NCBI GenBank assembly: GCA_964593585.1
Contig: CAZQIZ010000005.1
Location: 61,550-125,549 of the forward strand
Length of the DNA: 64,000 nucleotides
Source: JACQFV01 sp964593585
Lineage (GTDB): Bacteria > Zixibacteria > MSB-5A5 > WJJR01
Reading direction: 5' to 3'
Made by a program: the position numbers and the translations under genes. The notes beneath the pieces were generated by a model, which did not search any database, was not told where the DNA came from, and was given only the letters and a program-made list of their open reading frames with translations. Below are positions 8,277 through 18,241 of the stretch, in pieces (the stretch's first letter is position 1; the number at the start of each line of letters is the position of its first letter).

Positions 8277-8684
8277 CGGATCGGTAGGTGAGGCGGCCGC
8301 GTCCGCAGCGCCCCTGGGCGCCGGCGGATGAGGAAAGTCCGGGCTCCACAGAGCAGGGTGCCAGCTAACGGCTGGGCGGAGCAATCCGACGGAAAGTGCG
8401 ACAGAGAATTACCGCCCCGTCCCGCGCAAGCAGGATGGAGCAAGGGTGAAAAGGTGGTGTAAGAGACCACCGGCGTCGCGGGCAACCGTGGCGGCCGTGT
8501 AAACCCCACCCGGAGCAAGGCCAAGCAGGGAAGAGGAGTCGCTCGCTCCGATTGATTCCCGGGTCGGCTGCATGACCGTACTGGCGACAGGACGGCTCAG
8601 ATCAATGGCCGCCATTCCCCGTCGGCGGCGGGCTTGCCCGCCGCAGCGGTGACACAGAACCCGGCTTACCGCCTGCCGATCCGC
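8277..8684 (+). ncRNA. rnpB: RNase P RNA (bacterial class A)
   Basis: This is the catalytic RNA that matures tRNA 5' ends. The universally conserved core segment GAGGAAAGTCCGGGCTCC is at about 8330-8347, and the matching 3' element ACAGAACCCGGCTTA is at about 8654-8668. The P1 helix can form between 8277-8288 (CGGATCGGTAGG) and 8672-8683 (CCTGCCGATCCG) with one G-T pair, which sets the approximate ends. The length of about 408 nt is typical of type A RNAs. recJ begins 32 bases downstream. The exact ends are inferred from P1. Confidence 0.93.
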
Positions 8685-8715
8685 GCTTATTCTTCTCATT
8701 CGACACAGGTCACAC

Positions 8716-10422
8716 TTGCTACCAGTTCAGTGGGAGTTTTCCGGCTCGCCGAACGGGGATGAAGCGCGCCATCTGGCCCAGGCCAGCAATCTTCCCCTGC
8801 CGATCGCCCGTCTGCTGTTGTCCCGTCATGTCGACACTCCCGAGCGGGTGCGGCAGTTTTTCGAACCGCGCCTGGGGGAACTGGCCGATCCCTTCATGCT
8901 TACCGGCATGGACCAGGCCGTCGAACGCCTCGTCCGCGCCATGCGCGAGCGCGAACGCGTCATGGTTTACGGCGACTACGATGTCGACGGGATCACATCG
9001 ACCTCGCTGCTTTATCTCGTGCTCAACCGTCTCGGCGCCGAAGTCATCTACTACCTGCCCAACCGTCTGATCGAGGGCTATGGGCTCTCCCCGGACGGCA
9101 TCGACTACGCCGTCGACAACGGCGTGGGCGTGATCCTGACCGTCGACTGCGGCATCACCGCCGTCGAGGAGGTCGAATACGCCCGCTCCAAGGGAATCGA
9201 GGTCATCGTCGCCGATCACCATCAGCCCGGTCCGCAACTGCCCGCGGCGGCGGCGATCATCAATCCCAAACTCCTTCCGCCCGGCACCCCCATCGATGAT
9301 CTCTGCGGTGTGGGCGTCTCGTTCAAGCTCGCGCAGGCGCTCTACCGCGCTCTGTCGCAGGATGAAAGCGAACTGGAGGAGCACCTCGATCTGGTCGCGC
9401 TCGGCACCGCCGCCGATATAGTGCCGCTGACCGGCGAAAACCGCATCGTCACCAAGTATGGCCTGCGCCAGATCGAACGCTCCAGCAAGCCGGGACTCAA
9501 ATCGCTCTGTTTTGTCGCCAGTCTCATGGGACGGCCGATCACCACCGGACAGATTGTGTTCGTGCTGGCGCCGCGCATCAACGCGGTCGGACGTCTCGGC
9601 GACGCCAAGCAGGCGGTGCGCCTGTTGACAACCCGCGACGAAAGCGTCGCCACCGACATCGCCCATCACCTCGAACGGGAAAACCAGAAGCGCAAGAAAC
9701 TCGACGAGGAGACGCTCACCCAGGCGCTGCGGCAGGTCAAGCAGCAGTTCGATCCCGACCGCGACCGCGCCATCGTGCTCGCCTCGCCCGGCTGGCATCA
9801 GGGCGTGATTGGGATTGTCGCCTCACGGCTGGTCGAGCGTTTCCATGTGCCCACGGTGATGATCGCCATCGACGGCAACGAGGGCAAAGGGTCGGCGCGC
9901 TCGATTGCCGCGTTCGACCTCTACGACGCCTTCCGCGAGTGCAGCGATCTGGTGCTGCGCTTTGGCGGGCACAAGTACGCCGCCGGCATGTCGATCGCCA
10001 AGGATAAGATTCCGGCCTTCATCGAGCGCTTCAAACGCGTCGCGATCGACCGGCTCACCAGCGACGACATGGTGCCGAAGTTGTCCATCGACTCGCGGCT
10101 CGATCCCGATGCGCTCACCGAGGAGTTCATGGACATCCTCGAGGGGTTCGCCCCGTTCGGGCCGCAGAACACGCGCCCCGTCTTCGTGACCGACAACATC
10201 CAACTGGCGGGCAACCCATTCATCGTCGGCAACAACCACCTGAAATTCCGCATCCGGCGCAACGGTCAGGTCTTCGATTGCATCGGGTTCAACATGGGCG
10301 ACCGTCTCGGCTCGCTCGCATCGCACACCGGCACGATTGACTTGGTCTACGTCCCGGAACGCACCGAGTGGGACAACAACAAGAGATTGCAGTTGCGCAT
10401 CAAAGATTTCCGGCTGTCGTAA
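8716..10422 (+). CDS. recJ: Single-stranded-DNA exonuclease RecJ
   Basis: This 568-aa 5'-3' single-strand exonuclease acts in recombination and base-excision repair. The DHH phosphoesterase motifs are visible as YGDYDVDG (D87, D89, D91) and ADHHQPG (D167, H168, H169). The DHHA1 motif FGGHKYAAGM and a C-terminal OB-like domain (about 460-568) follow. Length is typical. The start is a TTG at 8716, because the next in-frame ATG (residue 61) would remove conserved N-terminal sequence. The ribosome binding site is weak. It starts 32 bases after RNase P RNA and may be read from the rnpB promoter. Confidence 0.93.
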   Translation: MLPVQWEFSGSPNGDEARHLAQASNLPLPIARLLLSRHVDTPERVRQFFEPRLGELADPFMLTGMDQAVERLVRAMRERERVMVYGDYDVDGITSTSLLYLVLNRLGAEVIYYLPNRLIEGYGLSPDGIDYAVDNGVGVILTVDCGITAVEEVEYARSKGIEVIVADHHQPGPQLPAAAAIINPKLLPPGTPIDDLCGVGVSFKLAQALYRALSQDESELEEHLDLVALGTAADIVPLTGENRIVTKYGLRQIERSSKPGLKSLCFVASLMGRPITTGQIVFVLAPRINAVGRLGDAKQAVRLLTTRDESVATDIAHHLERENQKRKKLDEETLTQALRQVKQQFDPDRDRAIVLASPGWHQGVIGIVASRLVERFHVPTVMIAIDGNEGKGSARSIAAFDLYDAFRECSDLVLRFGGHKYAAGMSIAKDKIPAFIERFKRVAIDRLTSDDMVPKLSIDSRLDPDALTEEFMDILEGFAPFGPQNTRPVFVTDNIQLAGNPFIVGNNHLKFRIRRNGQVFDCIGFNMGDRLGSLASHTGTIDLVYVPERTEWDNNKRLQLRIKDFRLS

Positions 10423-10472
10423 CTGCCACCGGGAGATCCCACTGTGGCAACCAGAGTCTCAAACTGCGTAGA

Positions 10473-10545
10473 CGCGGCTCTTGAGCCGCGGGAGCGCAAG
10501 GAAACTCCTATCCGCAATCGGCGTAGTGGCGGCGTTTGAGCCGCC
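10473..10545. repeat. Two GGCGGC-type palindromes
   Basis: Positions 10473-10490 (CGCGGCTCTTGAGCCGCG) and 10528-10545 (GGCGGC/GCCGCC around GTTTGA) are short palindromes. Each is preceded by GCGTAG. They fill the recJ-VOC gap. Similar elements occur at 11131-11154, 30273-30296, 35954-35977 and 58035-58060. Confidence 0.65.
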
Positions 10546-10569
10546 GGTCGCCCAACCATGAGGAAACGC

Positions 10570-10986
10570 ATGTCCGAAAACACCCCCCGCGTCACCGGCA
10601 TCGGCGGCGTCTTTCTGAAGGTTAAAGACCCCGCCGCAATGATGGAGTGGTACCGCGAACACCTGGGATTCCCCGCCGCCGGCAGCGATCCCTGGCAGGG
10701 GGACAGCTACATTGCCTTCCGCTGGCGCGATGACAAAGACCCCGACAAACCCGGTACCACTGTCTGGTCGGTCATGCCGCAGGACTCGGACTACTTCGCG
10801 CCCAGCAAATCCGCGACGATGCTGAACTACCGCGTTGCCGACCTTCACGCCGTCCTTGCCGCCCTGCGCGCCGAAGGTGTCTGGGTGGCCGACAAGGTCG
10901 ATGAGTCGGAGCTGGGCAAGTTCGGATGGATCATGGATCCTGAAGGCAACAAGATCGAGTTGTGGGAACCACCGGCGGGGGCGTGA
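10570..10986 (+). CDS. VOC (glyoxalase/bleomycin-resistance superfamily) protein
   Basis: This 138-aa single-domain protein has the VOC fold signature. The beta strand VTGIGGVFLKVKDPAAMMEWYREHLGF starts it and WIMDPEGNKIELWEP closes it, with the conserved metal-ligand Glu in the last strand. The first metal-ligand position is a Gly/Val rather than the usual His, so the chemistry is unclear and it may not be a glyoxalase. The start at 10570 was preferred over ATG 10558 because the sequence TGAGGAAACGC supplies a ribosome binding site. It stands alone between repeat-filled gaps. Substrate unknown. Confidence 0.8.
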   Translation: MSENTPRVTGIGGVFLKVKDPAAMMEWYREHLGFPAAGSDPWQGDSYIAFRWRDDKDPDKPGTTVWSVMPQDSDYFAPSKSATMLNYRVADLHAVLAALRAEGVWVADKVDESELGKFGWIMDPEGNKIELWEPPAGA

Positions 10987-11013
10987 GCAGTAGTTTCAAC
11001 AAGAGGCACGAAG

Positions 11014-11085
11014 AGCGGGCTCCGCAGAAGCGTCGCCCTCCTAGGAACTGGAATGAGTTGGGAGGGCGAGGCTTCCGTTGAGCCT
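11014..11085. repeat. Long imperfect inverted repeat
   Basis: GAAGCGTCGCCCTCC at 11027-11041 pairs with GGAGGGCGAGGCTTC at 11061-11075 with one mismatch. Flanking AGCGGGCTC and GAGCCTGCT extend the stem. No T-tract follows directly. It lies in the gap between the VOC gene and meaB. Confidence 0.6.
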
Positions 11086-11136
11086 GCTCCTTTTCTGTGG
11101 TACGGAGAGAGTCAAATTTGACAATTGTCTGGTAGC

Positions 11137-11163
11137 GGCGGCGCAGTCGCCGCCTTTTCTTTG
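11137..11163 (+). terminator. Terminator-like hairpin just upstream of meaB
   Basis: The stem GGCGGCG/CGCCGCC with loop CAGT is followed by TTTTCTTT, the form of an intrinsic terminator. It ends only about 8 bases before the meaB ATG and leaves no room for a ribosome binding site. It may terminate upstream transcription, act as an attenuator, or simply be another copy of the GTAGnGGCGGC palindrome family. Confidence 0.5.
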
Positions 11164-11171
11164 CCTGCACG

Positions 11172-12134
11172 ATGACCCTCCTCGACCGCTTCTTTGCCGG
11201 CGACCGTGTGGCTTTGGCCCGCATCATCACCCATGTCGAAAACCGTGCCCCCGGCTACCACGAGGTGCTCTCGCGCATCTTTGCGCACCGCCATGGCGCC
11301 TATCGGGTCGGGTTGACCGGCCCGCCCGGCGCCGGAAAATCGTCGCTGGTCAACCAGCTGGCGCTGATGCTGGCCGGCGAGGGGCACAATGTCGGGGTGA
11401 TCGCGGTCGATCCCTCCAGCCCGTTTACCGGCGGCGCGCTTCTGGGTGACCGGGTGCGCATGAAGTCGCTCTATGGCATCGAGAATGTCTTCATCCGCAG
11501 CATGGCCACACGCGGTTCCTCCGGCGGGCTGGCCGCCGCCACGAAAGATGTCTGTGTGGTCATGGAAGGTTTCGGCTTCGACATCGTGTTGATCGAAACT
11601 GTCGGCGTCGGCCAGATCGAACTCGACATCGCCGCCGTCTGCGACACCGTGGCCGTGGTCTTCGTGCCCGAATCGGGCGATGCCATCCAGGCGATGAAAT
11701 CGGGCCTGATGGAAATCGCCGATGTCTTCTGCCTGAACAAGAGCGACCGTCCCGGTTCCGATCGCATCAAGGCCGAACTGGAATCTATCCTTGAAGTGCG
11801 CCGCGAGGTCCGCAAGTCGCTGGGCACATTCTCCGATTGGCACCCGCCGGTGACAATGTCGGTGGCGACCTCGGGGCAGGGGATTCCCGCGCTCTGGGAC
11901 TCCATCCAGAAGCACCGTGCCTACCGGGAGCAACGCGACCCGGCCGGGCATTTGCGGCTGCGTGTGCGTTCCGATCTCATCCTGGCGCTGCTTGAGCTGG
12001 CGCGTCGCGAGCTGGATGCCGACCTGCTCGAATCGCCGCGACTCGAGCAGGCGGTCGATCAGATTGTTTCCCGCCACGCCGACCCGTACACGATGGCGCA
12101 GAAGCTCTTCGCCGACTGGCGCGTTCGGGCATAA
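11172..12134 (+). CDS. meaB: MeaB/ArgK family G3E GTPase, mutase chaperone
   Basis: This 320-aa P-loop GTPase protects and reloads B12-dependent acyl-CoA mutases. The Walker A is at residues 50-58 (GPPGAGKSS). Further G3E motifs include VDPSSPFTGGALLGDR, ETVGVGQIE and NKSDRPG (base recognition). The C-terminal helices for dimerisation (about 265-320) are present. Length is typical. It lies directly upstream of a mutase large subunit, the usual arrangement. In known systems this GTPase gates cofactor transfer from the adenosyltransferase to the mutase. No ribosome binding site is visible; a hairpin abuts the start. Confidence 0.93.
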   Translation: MTLLDRFFAGDRVALARIITHVENRAPGYHEVLSRIFAHRHGAYRVGLTGPPGAGKSSLVNQLALMLAGEGHNVGVIAVDPSSPFTGGALLGDRVRMKSLYGIENVFIRSMATRGSSGGLAAATKDVCVVMEGFGFDIVLIETVGVGQIELDIAAVCDTVAVVFVPESGDAIQAMKSGLMEIADVFCLNKSDRPGSDRIKAELESILEVRREVRKSLGTFSDWHPPVTMSVATSGQGIPALWDSIQKHRAYREQRDPAGHLRLRVRSDLILALLELARRELDADLLESPRLEQAVDQIVSRHADPYTMAQKLFADWRVRA

Positions 12135-12196
12135 CGCGGTAGCCGCCGAGTGTGCCGCCGCCGGCAACAATATGACAGCCGCGGCGGTATAAACCA

Positions 12197-12226
12197 TTGG
12201 ACAACATGGCCCAAGGGGACCATATT
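12197..12226 (+). promoter_or_regulatory. Promoter of the mutase gene (TTGGAC-N18-CATATT)
   Basis: TTGGAC at 12197-12202 and CATATT at 12221-12226 are 18 bases apart. The predicted start near 12233 leaves a 59-base leader before the ATG at 12292. This suggests the mutase can be transcribed apart from meaB. Confidence 0.5.
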
Positions 12227-12291
12227 TATTCGGTTCAGTTCCGCGCTCGCGTGCGTCGATCTACCCCGAAAAGACAGAGGATGAATCACCC

Positions 12292-14007
<1,716 letters not shown>

Positions 14008-14052
14008 GTCCTCCGTGGCAGCCACAAGTCTGCCGCCCACTTGCCGTCGCAC

Positions 14053-14100
14053 ATCCCCTCTCCCCGGAAGGGGAAGAGGGTGGGGTTGTGAGGGGCTAAG
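14053..14100. repeat. CCTCTCCC...GGGAGAGG-type repeat (degenerate)
   Basis: CCCCTCTCCCCGGAAGGGGAAGAGGG followed by TGGGGTTGTGAGGGG is an inverted, degenerate copy of the CCCTCACCC/GACCTCTCCC element found several times at 57.4-60.7 kb. It occupies most of the gap between the mutase large subunit and the next gene. Confidence 0.5.
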
Positions 14101-14132
14101 ACTGACGATTTAATTGAAGCCGAACTGACGTG

Positions 14133-14879
14133 ATGGATCAACTGACCTCATACGCATTCTACGGCGGACTGGCGCTGGCGGTCATCGCCTGGGCCATCCA
14201 CTTCGCCTACCATCGCGGGCGCAAGCGAGGAGTCTCCGAGGCCGAGGGGTCGATGGCCGATCTGCCCGAGGTCAAGTGGCTCAACGGTGAGGATTCGCCC
14301 ACCGGCCGGCGCTGTCTGGACTGCCGCGCTTACGCCTTAGGCGTTCAGTTGGTCACGCAGGACAAGGAAGCCCTCGAACGATTCAGCGAGAACTGCGCCT
14401 CCGACGGCAGCGAGATTGAGGGGAAGTCGCCCGACAACGCCTGGCTGGTCGCGGTCGACTGGAGTTTTGATTTCGAGCAGGCCGAAGCGATCACCGGGGG
14501 GATGCGTCCGCAGGTCGCCGAAGACATGTGGATGATCGACTGCATCGGCGCGCGCATCTACTTCCGCCGGAGCTGGTCCGGGCAACTGGTCTTCATGTCC
14601 AATTTCTCGCGTATACCGTCGGCTGGCGCCCGGATCACGCGTCTCTGGGTTCCGGGCGTAGAGCCGTTCGACCAGCAGACTCCCGAGTATCTGGCCGCGT
14701 ATGTGCGCCATCTGGTCGACACGCATTTGTTGGGCACCCTGACACCCTTCCCGATTCCGCTCGATTTTTCCGGCGACGATGAGAAGATTGCCCAGTTCGT
14801 CTTCCACTCCGTCGGACGGCGCGGCTGGCTGGCGGAGTACTTCAAACCCGACGAGCATGCCAAGGACATACACGAGTAG
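14133..14879 (+). CDS. Unknown membrane-anchored protein inside the mutase locus
   Basis: This protein has 248 aa from ATG 14133 (an adjoining GTG at 14130 is possible). Residues about 5-24 form one transmembrane helix followed by an HRGRKRG basic stretch, predicting a cytoplasmic body. A CLDC pair (about 57-60) and a later Cys could bind metal. The segment MWMIDC...IYFRRSWSGQLVF recalls the DKWF...HRSWTG motif of some uncharacterised proteins, but that is from memory. It lies 122 bases after the mutase large subunit and 4 bases before the B12 subunit, so it is very likely co-transcribed with the mutase. Function unknown. Confidence 0.8.
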   Translation: MDQLTSYAFYGGLALAVIAWAIHFAYHRGRKRGVSEAEGSMADLPEVKWLNGEDSPTGRRCLDCRAYALGVQLVTQDKEALERFSENCASDGSEIEGKSPDNAWLVAVDWSFDFEQAEAITGGMRPQVAEDMWMIDCIGARIYFRRSWSGQLVFMSNFSRIPSAGARITRLWVPGVEPFDQQTPEYLAAYVRHLVDTHLLGTLTPFPIPLDFSGDDEKIAQFVFHSVGRRGWLAEYFKPDEHAKDIHE

Positions 14880-14883
14880 CCCT

Positions 14884-15297
14884 ATGCAGAAAATCCGCAT
14901 CCTCCTCGCCAAGCCCGGCCTCGATGGCCATGATCGCGGCATCAAGGTGATCGCCGCCGCCCTCCGTGACGCCGGCTTTGAAGTGATCTACACCGGCCTG
15001 CGCCAGACCCCCGAACGCATCGTCGAAGCCGCCATCCAGGAGGATGTCGACTTCATCGGCATGTCGATTCTCTCCGGGGCGCACATGACGCTTTTCCCCG
15101 AAGTCCAGCGCCTGCTGAAGGAATGCGGCGCCGCCGACATTCACCTCTTCGGCGGCGGGATCATTCCCGACCAGGAAGCGGCGGAACTCGAGCGGCAGGG
15201 GATCGGCAAGTTGTTCGGGCCGGGGACCACCACGCAGGACATCATCGCCTATATCAAGAAGGTCGCCGCCGGGCGCAAACCCGAATCGGTGATGTAG
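14884..15297 (+). CDS. B12-binding small subunit of acyl-CoA mutase
   Basis: This 137-aa protein is the cobalamin-binding Rossmann domain of the mutase superfamily. The DxHxxG motif is D14-x-H16-x-x-G19, with H16 the lower axial ligand of cobalt. SILSGAHM and LFGGGIIPDQ, which contact the cofactor tail, are also present. The start ATG is 4 bases after the unknown gene; a longer frame upstream overlaps that gene and was rejected. It completes the F/Q-type mutase at 12292. Because it is the only B12 domain in the window, it may also serve the methylmalonyl-type subunit at 26671. It converges with the next gene. Confidence 0.93.
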   Translation: MQKIRILLAKPGLDGHDRGIKVIAAALRDAGFEVIYTGLRQTPERIVEAAIQEDVDFIGMSILSGAHMTLFPEVQRLLKECGAADIHLFGGGIIPDQEAAELERQGIGKLFGPGTTTQDIIAYIKKVAAGRKPESVM

Positions 15298-15312
15298 CCC
15301 CCCACAACAGAC

Positions 15313-18060
15313 TTACGTCTCGGCGAGGATGGCCACCGCCTCGCCGAGGTCGGCGTTCATCAGCAAATCCAATGTGTGACCGCCCGAGGCGCGGCGGACA
15401 TCGATGAGACGCACCGTTCCGGCCAGGCGCTCGTAGTCGGGCAGCACCTTGGTGAGGAAGTTCTGCGAGCCGGTGAAGAATTCCTCTTTCCAGGCGTTGT
15501 CGGGTTCATCCGGGTACAGCGGCAGGTAGTGGATCCCGGCTTCGACAAGGTCTTGGAAGAAATGGGTGCCGTAGGAGACCTCCGGCACATAGTCGCCGGT
15601 GCGGCGCGCGATTTCGATCAGCGCCGCGGTGTTGTTGATGTCGGAATAGGTGACGCTGACGCCCAGACGGATGTCGCCGCGGCTGCCCCAGCGGCCCGGT
15701 CCGATCAGGATGAACTTGCGGCGGGGGAGACGCTCGTTGAGCATGCCGACCACCCGCCCGACCGCCAACAAGTCGCTGCGATCCGACAGCCGCTGGTATT
15801 GCTGCGGATCCACGTAGACAATATGGGTGATCCCGTTGATCTGACCGTTGGGCACATGGCGCCGCGCCGAGAAAATCACCCTGCCGGGCGCGATATCCTT
15901 GGGGATTTCGGCCGCGGTGAACGCCGCCGGGGAACTCTGCGCCCGGCATTGCAGGATGTAGAGGTCCTTGCCGTCGGAGGCGAACTCGATGTCGATCGGC
16001 GTTCCGATCACTTCTTCCAGCGTGCGCAGGGTCGCGCCGATGCGGCGGACGAAGTCGGAGCGTTCGCTTAAGCCAAGAAAAGTGACGGCGAAGTCTCCCT
16101 GGCTGATGTCGACATGGAAACCGGGCGGACGCAGCATCCCGGCCGGGTCGACGATCGACACGATCTGGTCGAAGGCGGGAATGTCGTCGGCATAGCGACG
16201 AAACAGCGGCGCCAGGGGCACAGTCTCGAAGGAGTTGGATTCGAGGTTGATCAAGTCGATGTGCTTCGGCGAATAGCGCAGCGCCTCATCGACCGAGACA
16301 TTGGCGCGGATGCGCGGCTGGCCGGGAGCGATCAGAATCGGGTAGTCGTCGCTGAGACGGTCCACTGCGCGGGTTCCCAGCCCCGGCACGATGCGGACCA
16401 GTCCGTCCTCGCGCCGGATGCGCGGCGACCAGCGGAATTCGTTGCGGCTGAAGGCCACCCCCGCATAGGCGGGCAGGAAGTAGGGCCCGATCTTTGTCCC
16501 GACCACCTCCTGGAGAATGATCCCCATCTCCTCGGAGAAATCGATCAGCCCGCGCTCGATCCGGTACTCGATCGGATCGGGGCCGAACGTGGACGCATAG
16601 ACTTCGGCGATCGCATCGGTGAGCGCTTTCATCCGCTCCTGCTTGGTGCCCTGGTTGGCCAGAAACAGACTCTTGTACTTGCCGGCGAAGGCCGCCCCCA
16701 TCCGGTCTTCCAAAAGACTCGAACTGCGCACGATCAGCGGCTTGTCGCCGAAATCATCCAGCGCCATCGACAACCCCTTGAGCACATCGGGCGGGAAGGG
16801 CGATTGGCGGAACAACTGGACCACGTGCGGGTACTCCTGGCGAATCTGATCGAGGTCCTTGTACTTCTGCTCGACCAGGTCATCGAGATCATTGTAGTGC
16901 ATGAAATGGAGGATCAGATCCGACGTCAGATGCCAGGTCTTGGGAATGCGGATGCCCGCCAGCAGGCCCGTTGGATCCGGCGAACGCTTCAGGATGCCGG
17001 CGGCCAGGTAGAGCCCCGCGCTCTTGCCGCCGAGACGACCATGGCTGTCGGTCGAGAAGACCAGCCGCGAAAGAAGGTCATGGAAATCCGCTAACTCCAT
17101 GTAGCGCTTGGCGCAGTTGATGTACTCCAACTGTTCTGAGAGGAAACGCCGGATCAGCGCCACCTCGACCCCGCGCTTGGTCGTCGAGGATTCCGACGGC
17201 GCCGGGGAGGCCAGCAACTGGTACCGACGGATCGCGTCGGCCACCGCCGGCAACGGGACCTGCCGGCTGATGATCATCGACAAGACGCTCAGTTTGTCTT
17301 CCTGGATCCAGCGGCGCAGATCGGCGAGCAGCTCTTCCTCGGGCTGGTAACGCGCCGCGATCGCAAACAATTCGTCGCTCATCTCGCTTAAGCGGTGCGG
17401 CGAGGGAACCGCGCGCTGCGGGCGGTTGGGATCGTCATCGGCGGTGGCCTCCGTGCCGGCCTGCAGACGGCGGCGCAGCTCGTCGGCCTCGGGAATACCG
17501 GCCAATGCCAGACGTGTCAGCATGCGACGGCAGACGCGCAGGTGCAGATCGCGGTCGGTCTGCCGCAAGAGTTCGAGCACCACATGCCACTCCGGCTGCG
17601 TTTGCGCGGAGGCCGTGGGCGCCGTGTCGGCCCCGGCGGCCGTGCGCCGCGCCTCCCGGTGTCCAAGATGCTGCCCCAGCCGCTCGGCGATCACCTGCAG
17701 CAGCCGCGACTCCTCCGGCAGAAACGGCGCGTCCTCCGTCCCCGGCGCGGACTGCATGTAGAAGATTTGCAGCGCGCCGGCCGGACGACCGTTGATCAGG
17801 ATTGGCGCTTCCAGTTTCCATGGCGTGTCATCGAACTCGCGATCCTGATAGGTCTGCTTGTCCAGCACAACACGCGCGCGGCACAGGTCGGGGAATTGCC
17901 ACCCGGCCGGGATGGTCTTCACCAACCGCCGGCAGATCCCGGCGGCGTCCAATTCATCATGCCGCAGGATCTCCTCGACGTCATACAGGCAGTTGAGTTC
18001 CTTGGCCCGCTCGCGCAGGGCATCCAGCAGTCGTTCTGTCGAAGGATTGGGGTCGCTCAT
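15313..18060 (-). CDS. GAF-like domain plus PEP/pyruvate-binding ATP-grasp protein
   Basis: This 915-aa protein starts at MSDPNPS; an upstream in-frame ATG was rejected because homology begins here. Residues about 15-155 look like the GAF-like sensor segment that begins ELNCLYDVEEI in sensor kinases. The second half has the PEP-synthase/PPDK nucleotide-binding domain, with GGKSAGL at about 344-350 and RSSSLLEDRMGAAFAGKY from R445. The phosphohistidine swivel domain (GGxxxHxA) and the PEP-binding barrel are not seen, so it cannot be a complete PEP synthase. It may be a sensor-coupled ATP-dependent enzyme. Substrate unknown. It lies downstream of gdhA on the same strand. Confidence 0.8.
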   Translation of the reverse strand: MSDPNPSTERLLDALRERAKELNCLYDVEEILRHDELDAAGICRRLVKTIPAGWQFPDLCRARVVLDKQTYQDREFDDTPWKLEAPILINGRPAGALQIFYMQSAPGTEDAPFLPEESRLLQVIAERLGQHLGHREARRTAAGADTAPTASAQTQPEWHVVLELLRQTDRDLHLRVCRRMLTRLALAGIPEADELRRRLQAGTEATADDDPNRPQRAVPSPHRLSEMSDELFAIAARYQPEEELLADLRRWIQEDKLSVLSMIISRQVPLPAVADAIRRYQLLASPAPSESSTTKRGVEVALIRRFLSEQLEYINCAKRYMELADFHDLLSRLVFSTDSHGRLGGKSAGLYLAAGILKRSPDPTGLLAGIRIPKTWHLTSDLILHFMHYNDLDDLVEQKYKDLDQIRQEYPHVVQLFRQSPFPPDVLKGLSMALDDFGDKPLIVRSSSLLEDRMGAAFAGKYKSLFLANQGTKQERMKALTDAIAEVYASTFGPDPIEYRIERGLIDFSEEMGIILQEVVGTKIGPYFLPAYAGVAFSRNEFRWSPRIRREDGLVRIVPGLGTRAVDRLSDDYPILIAPGQPRIRANVSVDEALRYSPKHIDLINLESNSFETVPLAPLFRRYADDIPAFDQIVSIVDPAGMLRPPGFHVDISQGDFAVTFLGLSERSDFVRRIGATLRTLEEVIGTPIDIEFASDGKDLYILQCRAQSSPAAFTAAEIPKDIAPGRVIFSARRHVPNGQINGITHIVYVDPQQYQRLSDRSDLLAVGRVVGMLNERLPRRKFILIGPGRWGSRGDIRLGVSVTYSDINNTAALIEIARRTGDYVPEVSYGTHFFQDLVEAGIHYLPLYPDEPDNAWKEEFFTGSQNFLTKVLPDYERLAGTVRLIDVRRASGGHTLDLLMNADLGEAVAILAET

Positions 18061-18179
18061 AGGGGTCGCCGACCGAATGCGACGCCGAACAATCGGCGCG
18101 CGCAAACGGCATTTCAAGATAAGAGGTCGGAACCGGCGCGGCGAGTCTCAAGCGGTGACCGGCGCGCTTTTGTCGGACA

Positions 18180-18216
18180 CAGAAAGCGGCCGGAACGGTG
18201 GTCCCGTTCCGGCCGT
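18180..18216 (-). terminator. Terminator of gdhA
   Basis: A perfect 12-bp stem (CGGCCGGAACGG / CCGTTCCGGCCG) with a 5-base loop lies 27 bases past the gdhA stop. On the minus strand it is followed by CTTTCTG. The T-tract is modest but the stem is very strong. Confidence 0.6.
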
Positions 18217-18241
18217 GTCGTCCTGGACCTGAAAGTCGATC

